Part shown: positions 19,536-28,200 of the stretch, one piece after another
Layout of the letters: each line of letters opens with the position of its first letter
Position numbering within the stretch: the stretch's first letter is position 1
DNA from: Cellulomonas timonensis
GTDB taxonomy: Bacteria; Actinomycetota; Actinomycetes; Actinomycetales; Cellulomonadaceae
Direction of reading: 5' to 3'
DNA: 64,000 nt
Assembly: GCF_900046455.1 (NCBI RefSeq)
Contig: NZ_FCOT01000013.1
Coordinates: 930,001 to 994,000, forward strand
Notes under the pieces: generated by a model
Databases searched by the model: none
What the model was told of the DNA's origin: nothing
The model's input: only the letters and a program-made list of their open reading frames with translations
Translations under genes and position numbers: made by a program

Positions 19536-20753
19536 ATGACGCAGTCCGCCACCGGTCAGCAGCGCGCACAGGCCGCCGCACCCTCCCAGGCCGAGCTGGG
19601 CCGCGCCCTGCGCCGGGGTACCAGCGCGGGAGCCACCCTCGCCCTCGCCGCCGTCGCCGCCGTGTCCTCGGCCGCGACAGCCCATGCGGATGAGGCGTAC
19701 ACCGTCCGCCAGGGCGACACCGTGAGCCACATCGCCGCGCGCAGCGGGGTGAGCGTGCAGGCGATCACGCGCGCCAACTCCCTCGCTGACGCCTCCCGGA
19801 TCCGCGTGGGCCAGCAGCTGACCATCCCGTCGGCCAGCACGCCGGCCCCCGTGGCCAGCGCGCCCGCGCCAGCCGCTCCCGCCAGCACCACGCATGCCGT
19901 CGTCGCCGGGGACACCGTCTCCGGCATCGCCAAGCGCTACGGCACGACTGTCGCGGCCATCGTCAGCGCGAACAGCCTCGACTCCCGCGCGCTGATCCGC
20001 ATCGGCCAGTCGCTCACGATCCCGGGCGCCGCAGCAGCCGCCCCGGCCGCGGCCGCCACCGCGACGGCGCCGGTCGCCCCCACATCGACAGCCACGCACA
20101 CCGTCGTTGCCGGGGACACCGTCTCCAGCGTCGCCAAGCGCCACGGCACCACTGTCGCGGCCATCGTCAGCGCGAACAGCCTCGACTCCCGCGCGCTGAT
20201 CCGCATCGGCCAGACCCTCGCCATCCCCGGGACCACGGCCACGAGCGCCCCGACCACCACCACCCAGCTCGTCGGCAACACCTTCGCGGGGCGCACGTAC
20301 GCCGACGCGGTCGTCTCGGCCGCCAACGCCAACAAGGCCACGCTGCTGGCCGCCGGAGTCCCGTCGAAGGCGGAGATGCAGTCCAAGGTGGCCGCGACGG
20401 CGCGCGAGATGGGCGTGGACCCCGCCCTCGCCCTCGCCGTGGCGTTCCAGGAGTCCGGCTTCAACCACACCGCCGTGTCCCCCGCGAACGCGATCGGCAC
20501 CATGCAGGTCATCCCCAGCTCGGGCGAGTGGGCCGCGCAGCTCGTGGGCCGCCCGATCAACCTGCTCGACCCCAACGACAACGTCGTGGCCGGTGTCGCG
20601 ATCCTGCGGGCGCTGGTCAAGAACGCGGACGACCTGCCGACGGCGATCGCCGGCTACTACCAGGGCGCCAGCTCGGTCAAGCGCAACGGCATGTACGCGG
20701 ACACCCGTCGCTACGTCGCCAACATCCAGACGCACATGGCGCGGTTCCGCTGA
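19536..20753 (+). CDS. Secreted LysM / lytic transglycosylase protein
   Basis: Protein of 405 aa. After a basic N-terminal stretch, a hydrophobic segment (AGATLALAAVAAVSSAATA) ends at AHADE, a probable signal peptidase site near residue 50. Three LysM domains follow (about 52-97, 113-158, 183-228), joined by Ala/Pro/Thr linkers; each begins with YTVRQGDTVS- or AVVAGDTVS-like sequence. The C-terminal 130 residues form an SLT-type domain (ALAVAFQESGFNHTAVSP with the catalytic Glu, then AIGTMQVIP). It should bind and cleave peptidoglycan at the cell surface. LysM 2 and 3 are near-identical in DNA. The gene lies between the Rv2175c-like and kinase genes. Confidence 0.9.
   Translation: MTQSATGQQRAQAAAPSQAELGRALRRGTSAGATLALAAVAAVSSAATAHADEAYTVRQGDTVSHIAARSGVSVQAITRANSLADASRIRVGQQLTIPSASTPAPVASAPAPAAPASTTHAVVAGDTVSGIAKRYGTTVAAIVSANSLDSRALIRIGQSLTIPGAAAAAPAAAATATAPVAPTSTATHTVVAGDTVSSVAKRHGTTVAAIVSANSLDSRALIRIGQTLAIPGTTATSAPTTTTQLVGNTFAGRTYADAVVSAANANKATLLAAGVPSKAEMQSKVAATAREMGVDPALALAVAFQESGFNHTAVSPANAIGTMQVIPSSGEWAAQLVGRPINLLDPNDNVVAGVAILRALVKNADDLPTAIAGYYQGASSVKRNGMYADTRRYVANIQTHMARFR
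19947..20213. repeat. 63-bp direct repeat in LysM modules 2 and 3
   Basis: 19947-20009 and 20151-20213 are identical over 63 nt, offset by 204 nt (68 codons), so the module was duplicated in frame and recently. Confidence 0.9.
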
Positions 20754-20788
20754 CGCCGCGCCTGCCGCTCCCCACCCTCACGCGACCG

Positions 20789-20794
20789 TAGACT
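20789..20794 (+). promoter_or_regulatory. -10 element (TAGACT) for leaderless kinase mRNA
   Basis: The hexamer ends 7 nt before GTG 20802. Confidence 0.5.
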
Positions 20795-20801
20795 TCCGGC
20801 C

Positions 20802-22763
20802 GTGGGTGCAACCGTCGCAGATCCGCTCGTGGGCCGCTTGGTCGACGGGCGTTACGAGGTCGTCTCCCGAATCGCCCGCGGGGGCATGGCCACGGTGTAC
20901 CTGGCGATCGACCGCCGGCTCGACCGCGACGTCGCGCTGAAGGTCATGCACGCGCACCTCGCCGAGGGCGCGAGCGGAGCGGCCTTCATCGCGCGGTTCC
21001 GCCGCGAGGCGCGCGCGGCCGCCCGACTCACCCATCCCGGCCTCGTCGCGGTGCTCGACCAGGGCGTCGACGGCGACATGAGCTACCTGACGATGGAGCA
21101 CGTCGACGGGTCCACCCTGCGGCGGCACCTCGAGGACCAGGGCTCGTTGAGCGTGGGCGCGGCGCTCCGGATGCTCGAGCAGGTGCTCGACGCCCTGGCG
21201 GCCGCGCACCGCACCGACCTGGTGCACCGGGACATCAAGCCCGAGAACGTCCTCATCGCCTCGGACTCGCGCGTCAAGGTCGCCGACTTCGGCCTCGCGC
21301 GCGCGGTCACCGAGGTCACGTCGACCACCACGGGCACGGTGCTCGGCACCGTCGCCTATCTCGCCCCCGAGCTCATCTCCCGGGGTGTGAGCGACACCCG
21401 CACCGACGTCTACGCCTGCGGGATCCTGCTCTACGAGATGCTCACCGGGCGCCAGCCGTTCACCGGCGAGACCCCGATCCAGGTCGCGTTCCAGCACGTC
21501 AACACCGATGTGCCCGCGCCATCCGAGCAGGTCGCCTGGCTGCCCGCCGAGGTCGACGAGCTGGTCACCGCACTGGCCGCGCGCGACCCGGACGACCGGC
21601 CCGTGCACGCCGCCGCGGCGCTCGCGCTCGTGCGGCGCACCCGCGAGAGCCTCGACGAGGCGACGCTCGACCGCCGGGCCGATGTGGCGCCAGCTCCCCC
21701 GGCCTCCCAGGACACCTACGCCGACACCGGCGACCTGCTAGGCGGCGGCGTCCCGTCGGACGACTCGATGACCGCCCGCATCGAGCCGATCCCCGCCGGC
21801 GGCACCGTCGCGCTGCCCATCGGGGCCGGCGTGCGTCCCGGCTCGGCGCCAGCACAGGATGCCCCCGGTCGCCGCCGCTGGCTCCGCTGGGGTGTGTCCG
21901 CAGCCGTGCTGGTCCTGCTCGCCACCGTCGGCGCCTGGTGGTACCTCGCTCTGGGCCCTGGCGCCTACACGACCGTGCCGAGGCTGATCGGCGCCACCGC
22001 GTCCGAGGCCGCTGAGATCCTCGACACCGCGGGGCTAGGCGCCGATCCCCGCGAGGCGTTCTCGGACGACGCCGCCCTCGGCGCCGTCTTCGAGACCTCC
22101 CCCGGCGAGGGCGAGAGGGTCCGCAAGGACGGGACGGTGTCGTTCACCGTCTCGCTCGGCCCTGACCTCGTGGTGGTTCCCGAAGGCCTCGTCGGCGCCA
22201 TGCAGGCCGATGCCGCAGCCGCACTCGAGGGCGCGGACCTGGTCGCCGAGTACGTCGAGGGCGACCACTACTCCGACGACGCGCCCAGCGGCATGGTCCT
22301 GGACGCCTCGGCGGAGCCCGCGTCACAGGTCAACCGCGGCTCGTCGGTGCTGCTGACGATCTCGGACGGCCCCGCGCCGCTGAACTTCTTCCAGGTGGTC
22401 GGCCTCACCGCCGAGTCCGCCACCACGGAGCTCGAGGCCGCCGGCCTGCGCGTCGCCACGACGCCGGGGTTCTCCGACACCGTGGCGAAGGGGCGCGTCA
22501 TCGCGCAGAGCCCTGAGGGTGGCGCAGCAGGGCATCGCGGGGACACCGTGACGCTGACGATCTCCGAGGGGCCCGAGCTCTTCGAGGTGCCCGACGTCTT
22601 CGGTCTGCAGTATGAGAAGGCCAAGGAGGCGCTCGAGGCCGCCGGGTTCAAGGTGGCCCGCGAGAACGTCCTGGGCGGCCTGTTCGGCACCGTGCGGGAG
22701 CAGAGCGTGGCGAAGGGCGAGAAGGCCCCCAAGGGGACGACGATCACCCTCAAGGTCGTGTGA
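20802..22763 (+). CDS. pknL: PASTA-domain Ser/Thr protein kinase (PknL/PknB-like)
   Basis: Membrane Ser/Thr kinase of 653 aa. The kinase domain is at about 10-275: glycine loop ARGGMATVYLA, VALKVM lysine, catalytic loop VHRDIKPENVLI near 141, DFGLA, and APE in VAYLAPELI. A Pro/Ala-rich juxtamembrane linker leads to one membrane segment near 365-385 (VLVLLATVGAWWYLALG). Four extracellular PASTA repeats follow to the C-terminus, expected to sense muropeptides or lipid II. Neighbourhood (polyprenyl synthase, Rv2175c-like protein, DAHP synthase) matches M. tuberculosis pknL, although that protein has a much shorter extracellular part. PknL is therefore chosen over PknB by synteny. Confidence 0.88.
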   Translation: MGATVADPLVGRLVDGRYEVVSRIARGGMATVYLAIDRRLDRDVALKVMHAHLAEGASGAAFIARFRREARAAARLTHPGLVAVLDQGVDGDMSYLTMEHVDGSTLRRHLEDQGSLSVGAALRMLEQVLDALAAAHRTDLVHRDIKPENVLIASDSRVKVADFGLARAVTEVTSTTTGTVLGTVAYLAPELISRGVSDTRTDVYACGILLYEMLTGRQPFTGETPIQVAFQHVNTDVPAPSEQVAWLPAEVDELVTALAARDPDDRPVHAAAALALVRRTRESLDEATLDRRADVAPAPPASQDTYADTGDLLGGGVPSDDSMTARIEPIPAGGTVALPIGAGVRPGSAPAQDAPGRRRWLRWGVSAAVLVLLATVGAWWYLALGPGAYTTVPRLIGATASEAAEILDTAGLGADPREAFSDDAALGAVFETSPGEGERVRKDGTVSFTVSLGPDLVVVPEGLVGAMQADAAAALEGADLVAEYVEGDHYSDDAPSGMVLDASAEPASQVNRGSSVLLTISDGPAPLNFFQVVGLTAESATTELEAAGLRVATTPGFSDTVAKGRVIAQSPEGGAAGHRGDTVTLTISEGPELFEVPDVFGLQYEKAKEALEAAGFKVARENVLGGLFGTVREQSVAKGEKAPKGTTITLKVV

Positions 22764-22792
22764 GGGCGCTCAGCCCTGCGAAGCCCGTGAGT

Positions 22793-22834
22793 ACGACGAT
22801 GGCCGGCCCCCGTGCGGGGGCCGGCCATCGTCGT
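22793..22834. terminator. Strong bidirectional hairpin terminator
   Basis: 19-bp perfect stem (22793-22811 and 22816-22834) with a GTGC loop, between the convergent kinase and DAHP synthase genes. Confidence 0.8.
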
Positions 22835-22850
22835 GTTCAGCGCACGCCGC

Positions 22851-24203
22851 TCAGGACCTGCGGAGCAGCTCCACGACCTGGAACGCCATCTCCAGCGACT
22901 GCTGGTGGTTGAGGCGCGGGTCCACGAGGGTCTCGTACCGCTTGGCGAGGCCCGCGTCGTCGATCTCCTCCGAGCCGCCCAGCACCTCGGTCACGTCATC
23001 GCCCGTGAGCTCGATGTGCAGCCCGCCGGGCACGGTGCCCAGCGCGCGGTGCACCTCGAAGAACCCGGCGACCTCGTCCATCACGTCGGAGAAGCGGCGC
23101 GTCTTGTACCCGCTCGCCGAGGTGATGCCGTTGCCGTGCATCGGGTCGCACACCCAGGTCACCGGGCGCCCGTCGGCCGCGACCTTCTCCACGATCGCCG
23201 GGAGCTTGTCGCGGATCTTGCCGGCGCCCATGCGCGTGATGAAGGTGATGCGGCCGGGCTCGGCGTTCGGGTTGAGCTTGTCGATCAGGGCGAGCGCGTC
23301 ATCCCCGGTCGTGCTCGGGCCCAACTTGATGCCCAGCGGGTTCTGCACACGCGAGAAGTAGTCGACGTGCGCGCCGTCGAGCTGACGCGTCCGCTCCCCG
23401 ATCCACAGGAAGTGGGCCGAGCAGTCGTACGGCAGCCCGTTGCGCGAGTCGATGCGCGTCAGCGGGCGCTCGTAGTCGAGCAGCAGCCCCTCATGGCTCG
23501 AGAAGAACTCCACGGTCCGCAGCGCGTCGAAGTCGGCGCCGCACGCCGCCATGAAGCGGATGGCCCGGTCGATCTCCGAGGCGATCTCCTCGTAGCGCGA
23601 GTACGCCGGGTTCGCCGTGAACCCGCGGTTCCACTCGTGCGCACGCAGCAGCGAGGCGAACCCGCCGGTGGTGAACGCCCGGATGAGGTTCAGCGTGGAG
23701 GCGGACGTGTGGTACGCCTCGAGCAGCCGCTGCGGGTCGGGCTGACGGGCCTCGGGGGTGAAGTCGAAGCCGTTGATGATGTCGCCGCGGAAGGCGGGCA
23801 GCGTCACGTCGCCACGCGTCTCGGAGTCCGAGCTGCGGGGCTTCGCGTACTGCCCGGCCATCCGGCCCATCTTGATGACCGGCAGGCTCGCGCCGTAGGT
23901 CAGCACGACGGCCATCTGCAAGATCGTCTTGATCTTGTTGCGGATGTTGTCGGCTGTGGCGGTGTCGAACGTCTCGGCGCAGTCCCCGCCCTGGAGCAGG
24001 AACGCCTCGCCGCGCCCCGCCGCCGCGAGGCGGGCGCGCAACGCGTCCGCCTCGCCGGCGAAGACCAGGGGCGGCAGCCCCGCGAGCCTCGTGGTGACGC
24101 GCTCGAGCTCGGCGGCATCCGGCCAGCTCGGCTGCTGCACGGGGTTCAGCGTGCGCCAGTGGTCGAGGCCGCGCAGGACCTCCGGGTCCGCCTCGAAGCT
24201 CAT
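22851..24203 (-). CDS. aroG: Class II 3-deoxy-7-phosphoheptulonate (DAHP) synthase
   Basis: Plant-type (class II) enzyme of 450 aa for the first step of the shikimate pathway, joining phosphoenolpyruvate and erythrose 4-phosphate. FLLQGGDCAETFD at about 68-80 includes the metal-binding Cys75. Also visible are MGRMAGQYAKPRS, SHEGLLLDYE and CDPMHGNGI (metal site). Length and motifs match M. tuberculosis AroG (Rv2178c). The ATG at 24203 overlaps the stop of the PPi-phosphofructokinase gene as ATGA, so the two are translationally coupled and transcribed from the same promoter. The longer frame up to 24260 is not needed. Confidence 0.95.
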   Translation of the reverse strand: MSFEADPEVLRGLDHWRTLNPVQQPSWPDAAELERVTTRLAGLPPLVFAGEADALRARLAAAGRGEAFLLQGGDCAETFDTATADNIRNKIKTILQMAVVLTYGASLPVIKMGRMAGQYAKPRSSDSETRGDVTLPAFRGDIINGFDFTPEARQPDPQRLLEAYHTSASTLNLIRAFTTGGFASLLRAHEWNRGFTANPAYSRYEEIASEIDRAIRFMAACGADFDALRTVEFFSSHEGLLLDYERPLTRIDSRNGLPYDCSAHFLWIGERTRQLDGAHVDYFSRVQNPLGIKLGPSTTGDDALALIDKLNPNAEPGRITFITRMGAGKIRDKLPAIVEKVAADGRPVTWVCDPMHGNGITSASGYKTRRFSDVMDEVAGFFEVHRALGTVPGGLHIELTGDDVTEVLGGSEEIDDAGLAKRYETLVDPRLNHQQSLEMAFQVVELLRRS

Positions 24204-25420
24204 GAGTGGTCTGCCGGGACGAATTCCTGGCCGATCTCGGAGAGCATCGCCGTGAACCACGGCTGCTGGACGTCGAACGCCTTGCCACCGGCGATGCGCG
24301 GGAACGCGATGGCCTTGAGCCGGTCGCCGTCCTCCTCGTCATGGCCGATCACGCCGGCCTCGCCCTTGAGCGAGCACTCGACGGCCAGGTCCGTCATCGA
24401 CTTGATGAGGCGCAGGTCCTCCGGGTTGGCCGCGGCGGCGCGCGAGTAGTACCCGGACTTCTGCACCATCGTCTTCTCGGCGCCGAGCTTCTCCGCGAAC
24501 TGCTTGGCGAACCAGGCGCCCGGGTTGATCGTGTCGAGCTTGACGTGGCCGAACGGGTCGCGCGGCACCTCGGCGCCGGAGGCCTCGAGCTGCTCGACGA
24601 TCTCGTGCATGCCGGCGCCCTCGGACAGGAAGATGTTGACGTTGCCGAGCTCGTCCATGACGCCGCGCAGACGCGCCGCCTCAGCGTCGATGTCGAGCTT
24701 CAGCTCGGGGACGAAGACGGCGTGGATGTCCCAGCGCTCACGCGACTCGCCGATGCTCGGCACCCACTCGCGCCCGTCGAGCCGCTTGCGGTACTCCGCG
24801 GCGGCGGCGGCCGTGAGCCAGCCGCAGTGGCGGCCCATGACCTCGTGCACGATGAGCATGCGCGGGCCCGAGCGGTGCTCGCCGATGATGTTCTCGGCGA
24901 ACTTCGCGGTCTCCTCGGCGGCGGTCCACGCGCCCAGCGACTGGCGGATCGGGATCACGTCGTTGTCGATCGTCTTCGGCAGCCCGACGACGGTCAGGTG
25001 GTAGCCGTGCTCCTCCAGGTACGCGGCGAGGTCGGCCGCCGTGGTGTTCGTGTCGTCGCCACCGATGGTGTGCAACACGTCCACGCCGTCCTTCTGGAGC
25101 TGCTCGGCGGCGACCTGCAGCGGGTCCTGGCCCTCCTGGACCAGGCCGCGCTTGACGCAGTCGGCGGCGTTGGTGAGCTTGACCCGCGAGTTCCCGATCG
25201 GCGACCCGCCGAAGCCGTGCAGCAGGCCCGCGCGCGAGCGGGTCTCGTCGTCCACGACGATCGAGTTGCCCGTCAGCAGGCCGTGGTACCCGTACTGGTA
25301 GGCGATGATCTCGATCTCCGGCGCGATCTCGGTGTAGCGCTCGATGAGGCCACCGACGGCGGAGGACAGGCACGGGGCGAAGCCGCCTGCGGTCAGGAGC
25401 GCGACGCGACGAACCGACAT
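24200..25420 (-). CDS. pfp: PPi-dependent 6-phosphofructokinase
   Basis: Phosphofructokinase of 406 aa. GGDD at 120-123 and PKTIDND at 148-154 are the residues that mark pyrophosphate-using enzymes: Asp replaces the Gly of ATP enzymes in GGDG, and Lys follows Pro in the second motif. The reaction, fructose 6-phosphate plus PPi to fructose 1,6-bisphosphate plus Pi, is reversible and can serve glycolysis or gluconeogenesis. ATG 25420 is preceded by GAGAGG; an in-frame GTG at 25429 would add three residues. The gene is coupled by ATGA overlap to the DAHP synthase gene, so one mRNA feeds central carbon and aromatic pathways. Confidence 0.93.
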   Translation of the reverse strand: MSVRRVALLTAGGFAPCLSSAVGGLIERYTEIAPEIEIIAYQYGYHGLLTGNSIVVDDETRSRAGLLHGFGGSPIGNSRVKLTNAADCVKRGLVQEGQDPLQVAAEQLQKDGVDVLHTIGGDDTNTTAADLAAYLEEHGYHLTVVGLPKTIDNDVIPIRQSLGAWTAAEETAKFAENIIGEHRSGPRMLIVHEVMGRHCGWLTAAAAAEYRKRLDGREWVPSIGESRERWDIHAVFVPELKLDIDAEAARLRGVMDELGNVNIFLSEGAGMHEIVEQLEASGAEVPRDPFGHVKLDTINPGAWFAKQFAEKLGAEKTMVQKSGYYSRAAAANPEDLRLIKSMTDLAVECSLKGEAGVIGHDEEDGDRLKAIAFPRIAGGKAFDVQQPWFTAMLSEIGQEFVPADHS

Positions 25421-25534
25421 GAGACACACCTCTCGTTGTTCAACACAGCTGGCCCCCTGATGTTCGGGCCTCGCTGCGGGCCTCTATCGGGCCCTTGGTC
25501 CGGAGGACCACCACCGTCCATGACGGTGACCAGG

Positions 25535-26335
25535 TCATCCTACTGACGTGCGGGGCTCATCCTCGGGCGGTCCCGGAACCTGGACGTCCGGCGCGGGGCG
25601 CCCGCCAGGTGCGGTGGGCAGGTGCTCGGCCGGGTCGGCGGCCACGGCGGGGTGCCCGGTGGCGATACGCGCCTTCTGGGTGGCCGCGTACACGTCGACG
25701 TACTCCTGGCCGGACAGGCTCATGATCGCGTACATGATCTCGTCGGTGACCGAGCGCAGGATGAACCGGTCGTCCTCCATGCCCGCGTAACGGCTGAAGT
25801 CCAGCGGCTTGCCGAAGACGACGCCGAGGCGCTGGGGACGCGGCACCCGGCGCCCGATGGGCTGCGCCTTGTCGGTGCCGATCATGATCACGGGGATGAC
25901 CGGGGCCCCGGACTCGAGCGCGAGGCGCGCGACGCCGGTCTTGCCCCGGTAGAGCCGCCCGTCGGGGCTGCGCGTGCCCTCGGGGTAGATCCCGAACAGG
26001 TCGCCGTTGCGCAGCACCTGCAGGCCGGTGTTGAGCGCGGCCTCACTGGCCTTGCCGCCCCCGCGGTCGACGGGGATGGTGCCGACGCCCCGCATGAACC
26101 CCGCGGTGAGCCGGCCCTTGATGCCCGGGCCGGTGAAGTACTCGGACTTGCCGATGAACACGATCTTGCGGTCGAGCACGAGCGGCAGCACGAACGAGTC
26201 GATGACGGCGAGATGGTTGCCCGCGAGGATCGCGCCGCCCTCGGCGGGCACGTTCTCCGCCCCGCGCACCCACGGACGGAACACGAGGTGCAGCAGCGGG
26301 CCCACCAGCACCCGCTTCATCAACCAGTAGAACAA
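25535..26335 (-). CDS. Lysophospholipid acyltransferase (PlsC-type, 1-acyl-glycerol-3-phosphate acyltransferase family)
   Basis: Protein of 266 aa from TTG 26335, with GAGG seven nt upstream; ATG 26320 is an alternative five codons later. The acyltransferase blocks are present: NHLAVIDS (His-x4-Asp catalytic pair) and GIYPEGTRSPDG (glycerolphosphate binding), with KTGVARLALESGAPVIPV. The N-terminal FYWLMKRVLVGPLLHLVF is a hydrophobic membrane-associating segment. It likely acylates lysophosphatidate in phospholipid synthesis. The Pro-rich C-terminal 40 residues are outside the domain. It lies upstream of pfp on the same strand, 114 bp away. Confidence 0.9.
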   Translation of the reverse strand: MFYWLMKRVLVGPLLHLVFRPWVRGAENVPAEGGAILAGNHLAVIDSFVLPLVLDRKIVFIGKSEYFTGPGIKGRLTAGFMRGVGTIPVDRGGGKASEAALNTGLQVLRNGDLFGIYPEGTRSPDGRLYRGKTGVARLALESGAPVIPVIMIGTDKAQPIGRRVPRPQRLGVVFGKPLDFSRYAGMEDDRFILRSVTDEIMYAIMSLSGQEYVDVYAATQKARIATGHPAVAADPAEHLPTAPGGRPAPDVQVPGPPEDEPRTSVG

Positions 26336-26398
26336 CCTGCCACCTCTCGACCTTGGCGCCCGGGGACGTGCTGCGCCCGTTGCCCTCGTGTCCGACTC

Positions 26399-26404
26399 TA
26401 GAGT
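26399..26404 (+). promoter_or_regulatory. -10 element (TAGAGT) for leaderless membrane-protein mRNA
   Basis: The hexamer ends 6 nt before ATG 26411. Confidence 0.5.
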
Positions 26405-26410
26405 GCTCAC

Positions 26411-26959
26411 ATGGGACCTGGCCCCGACGAACCTGACGACTCCGCCGCCGAGAACGGCCCCGACACCCCTGCGGGCGACGCGGCGCCCGCCCCGACGGAT
26501 GACGAGCGCTGGGCCGCCATCGTGGCGGACCTGGCGGACATCGACGAGCGGGGCGGAGCCGATCCCGCCGTAACGTACCCCGTCGCGCCCTGGGTCTCCG
26601 ACCCGCGCGTGGTGCGCGCCGCCGGCCCGGAGCCCGCTGACGAGCTCGTGGGCGCCGGGCGCGACTGGGACGGCACGAGCCAGATCGACGCCGCGGAGGC
26701 CGCCGTCGACGCCGACGAGCACTTCGTCCCGCCCGACCCCGGGCCCGTCCTCGGCGGGGACCCGCTGCTCACCATGGCCTGGTTCGCGGCGGGTGGGATG
26801 CCCGTCTTCCTGCTCGTGGTGGTGCTCGCCTGGCCGCATCCGCCGGCTGCGCTCATCCAGGCCGCCGCGGTGGTGTTCGTGCTCGGCGTGGGCGCGCTGG
26901 TCTGGCGGATGCCGCACCGCCGGGACGACGCGGACGACGACACCGGCGCGGTGGTCTGA
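26411..26959 (+). CDS. Small membrane protein of unknown function
   Basis: Protein of 182 aa. The first 115 residues are acidic and Ala/Pro-rich with no recognised domain (DDERWAAIVADLADIDERGG is a conserved-looking helix). The C-terminal third has two hydrophobic segments (AGGMPVFLLVVVLAW and AALIQAAAVVFVLGVGALVW) joined by a short loop, then a charged tail RMPHRRDDADDD. This arrangement suggests a cytoplasmic acidic head anchored by a hairpin of two membrane helices. It is divergent from the acyltransferase gene. I do not recognise the family. Confidence 0.75.
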   Translation: MGPGPDEPDDSAAENGPDTPAGDAAPAPTDDERWAAIVADLADIDERGGADPAVTYPVAPWVSDPRVVRAAGPEPADELVGAGRDWDGTSQIDAAEAAVDADEHFVPPDPGPVLGGDPLLTMAWFAAGGMPVFLLVVVLAWPHPPAALIQAAAVVFVLGVGALVWRMPHRRDDADDDTGAVV

Positions 26960-26966
26960 GCAGACC

Positions 26967-27003
26967 ACACGCGGCCGACGCGCTGGGCGTGTCGGCCGCG
27001 TGT
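26967..27003. terminator. Hairpin terminator between convergent genes
   Basis: 13-bp perfect stem (26967-26979 and 26991-27003) with an 11-nt loop, between the membrane-protein and glucokinase genes. Confidence 0.7.
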
Positions 27004-27014
27004 CGGCCCTGCTG

Positions 27015-27959
27015 TCAGACGCGCGAGAGGTCTGCGGCGCCGACGATCCCGGCGTCGTTGCCCATCGCGGCGAGCTCGATGCGCGCCTCGGGCCGGTAGC
27101 CGCGCCCCGAGAGCTGCTCGGAGAACGCGTGCCGCACCGGGCTGAGGAGCAGGTCGCCAGCTGCGCCGACCCCGCCGCCGATCACGATGAGGCCGGGGTC
27201 GATGAGCGCGGCGACCGACGCCGCGCCCTCCCCGATCCACCGGCCGAGGTTCGCGAGCAGCTCGATGGCGAGCTCGTCGCCGGCCTGCGCCGCCTCCGTG
27301 ACATCAGGGCCCGTGAGGTCGCCGACCTTGCCGCCGACGCGCTCGAGCAGGCGCTCGGCGCGGTCCGGCTGGGTGATGAGGGCCGCCTGGGCGTCCCGGA
27401 CCAGCGCGCTGCCCGAGGCGTACTGCTCCCAGCACCCCTCATGGCCGCAGCCGCAGTAGTGGCCGCCGGGGACGACGCGCATGTGGCCGACCTCGGCCGC
27501 GACGCCCCAGGCGCCCCGCACGAGCTTCCCGTCGGCGACGAGGGCGCCACCGAGGCCGGTTCCGACGGTCAGCATGAGCATGTCGTCGACGTCGCGGCCC
27601 ACGCCGAACCGGAACTCGGCCCAGCCGGCGGCGTTCGCGTCGTTCTCCACGACGATGCGCACGTCGTCACCGATCAGCGCGCCCACCCGCTCGTCGAGCG
27701 GGTAGTTGCGCCAGGCCAGGTTCGGGGCGAAGAGCACGCCCGAACGGTCGGAGGAGACGAAGCCCGCGGCGGCCAGGCCGATCGAGCCGATCTCGTAGGA
27801 AGCAGAGAACTCGCCGTAGATCTCGGCGATCGCCTGGTCGATCGAGCCGGCGTCGTCGGGCTCGGTGACCCGGCGCGTCTTGGCCAGGATCGTGCCGTCC
27901 TCGTCGATCACCCCCGCGGCGATCTTGGTTCCGCCGATGTCCACACCGATGGCGTGCAT
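27015..27959 (-). CDS. glk: ROK-family glucokinase
   Basis: Protein of 314 aa. The N-terminal phosphate loop is AIGVDIGGTKIAAGVID. The catalytic Asp is in VVENDANAAGWAEF, and TVGTGLGGALV follows. The ROK signature contains the zinc-binding HYCGCGHEGCWEQYASG. C-terminal DPGLIVIGGGVGAAG completes the fold. It phosphorylates glucose at C6 using ATP; some actinobacterial ROK kinases also use polyphosphate, but the extra polyphosphate motifs are not obvious here. ATG 27959 follows an AGGAGC ribosome binding site. The gene is divergent from the acyl-CoA synthetase gene. Confidence 0.92.
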   Translation of the reverse strand: MHAIGVDIGGTKIAAGVIDEDGTILAKTRRVTEPDDAGSIDQAIAEIYGEFSASYEIGSIGLAAAGFVSSDRSGVLFAPNLAWRNYPLDERVGALIGDDVRIVVENDANAAGWAEFRFGVGRDVDDMLMLTVGTGLGGALVADGKLVRGAWGVAAEVGHMRVVPGGHYCGCGHEGCWEQYASGSALVRDAQAALITQPDRAERLLERVGGKVGDLTGPDVTEAAQAGDELAIELLANLGRWIGEGAASVAALIDPGLIVIGGGVGAAGDLLLSPVRHAFSEQLSGRGYRPEARIELAAMGNDAGIVGAADLSRV

Positions 27960-28200
27960 GTCCGTCCCTGCTCCTGGAGGCCCCAGGTGATGCGGCTGTG
28001 AGTCGGGCGGGACTCGCGCCCCCGCCCTGGATGTGGCTTCACGCTAGCGTGCGCGCGTCGTCGAATGCGCCCGCGGGCCAGCAGAGCTCCGGCCCGGGGA
28101 GGCGGGCGCACATTAGCGGGTGGAAGATGTAACCGGGCGGTACCAAGGTCCCGGTAGTGTGCGATCCGTAGCATCGCGCCCAACTGCCACTGGAGTCAGC

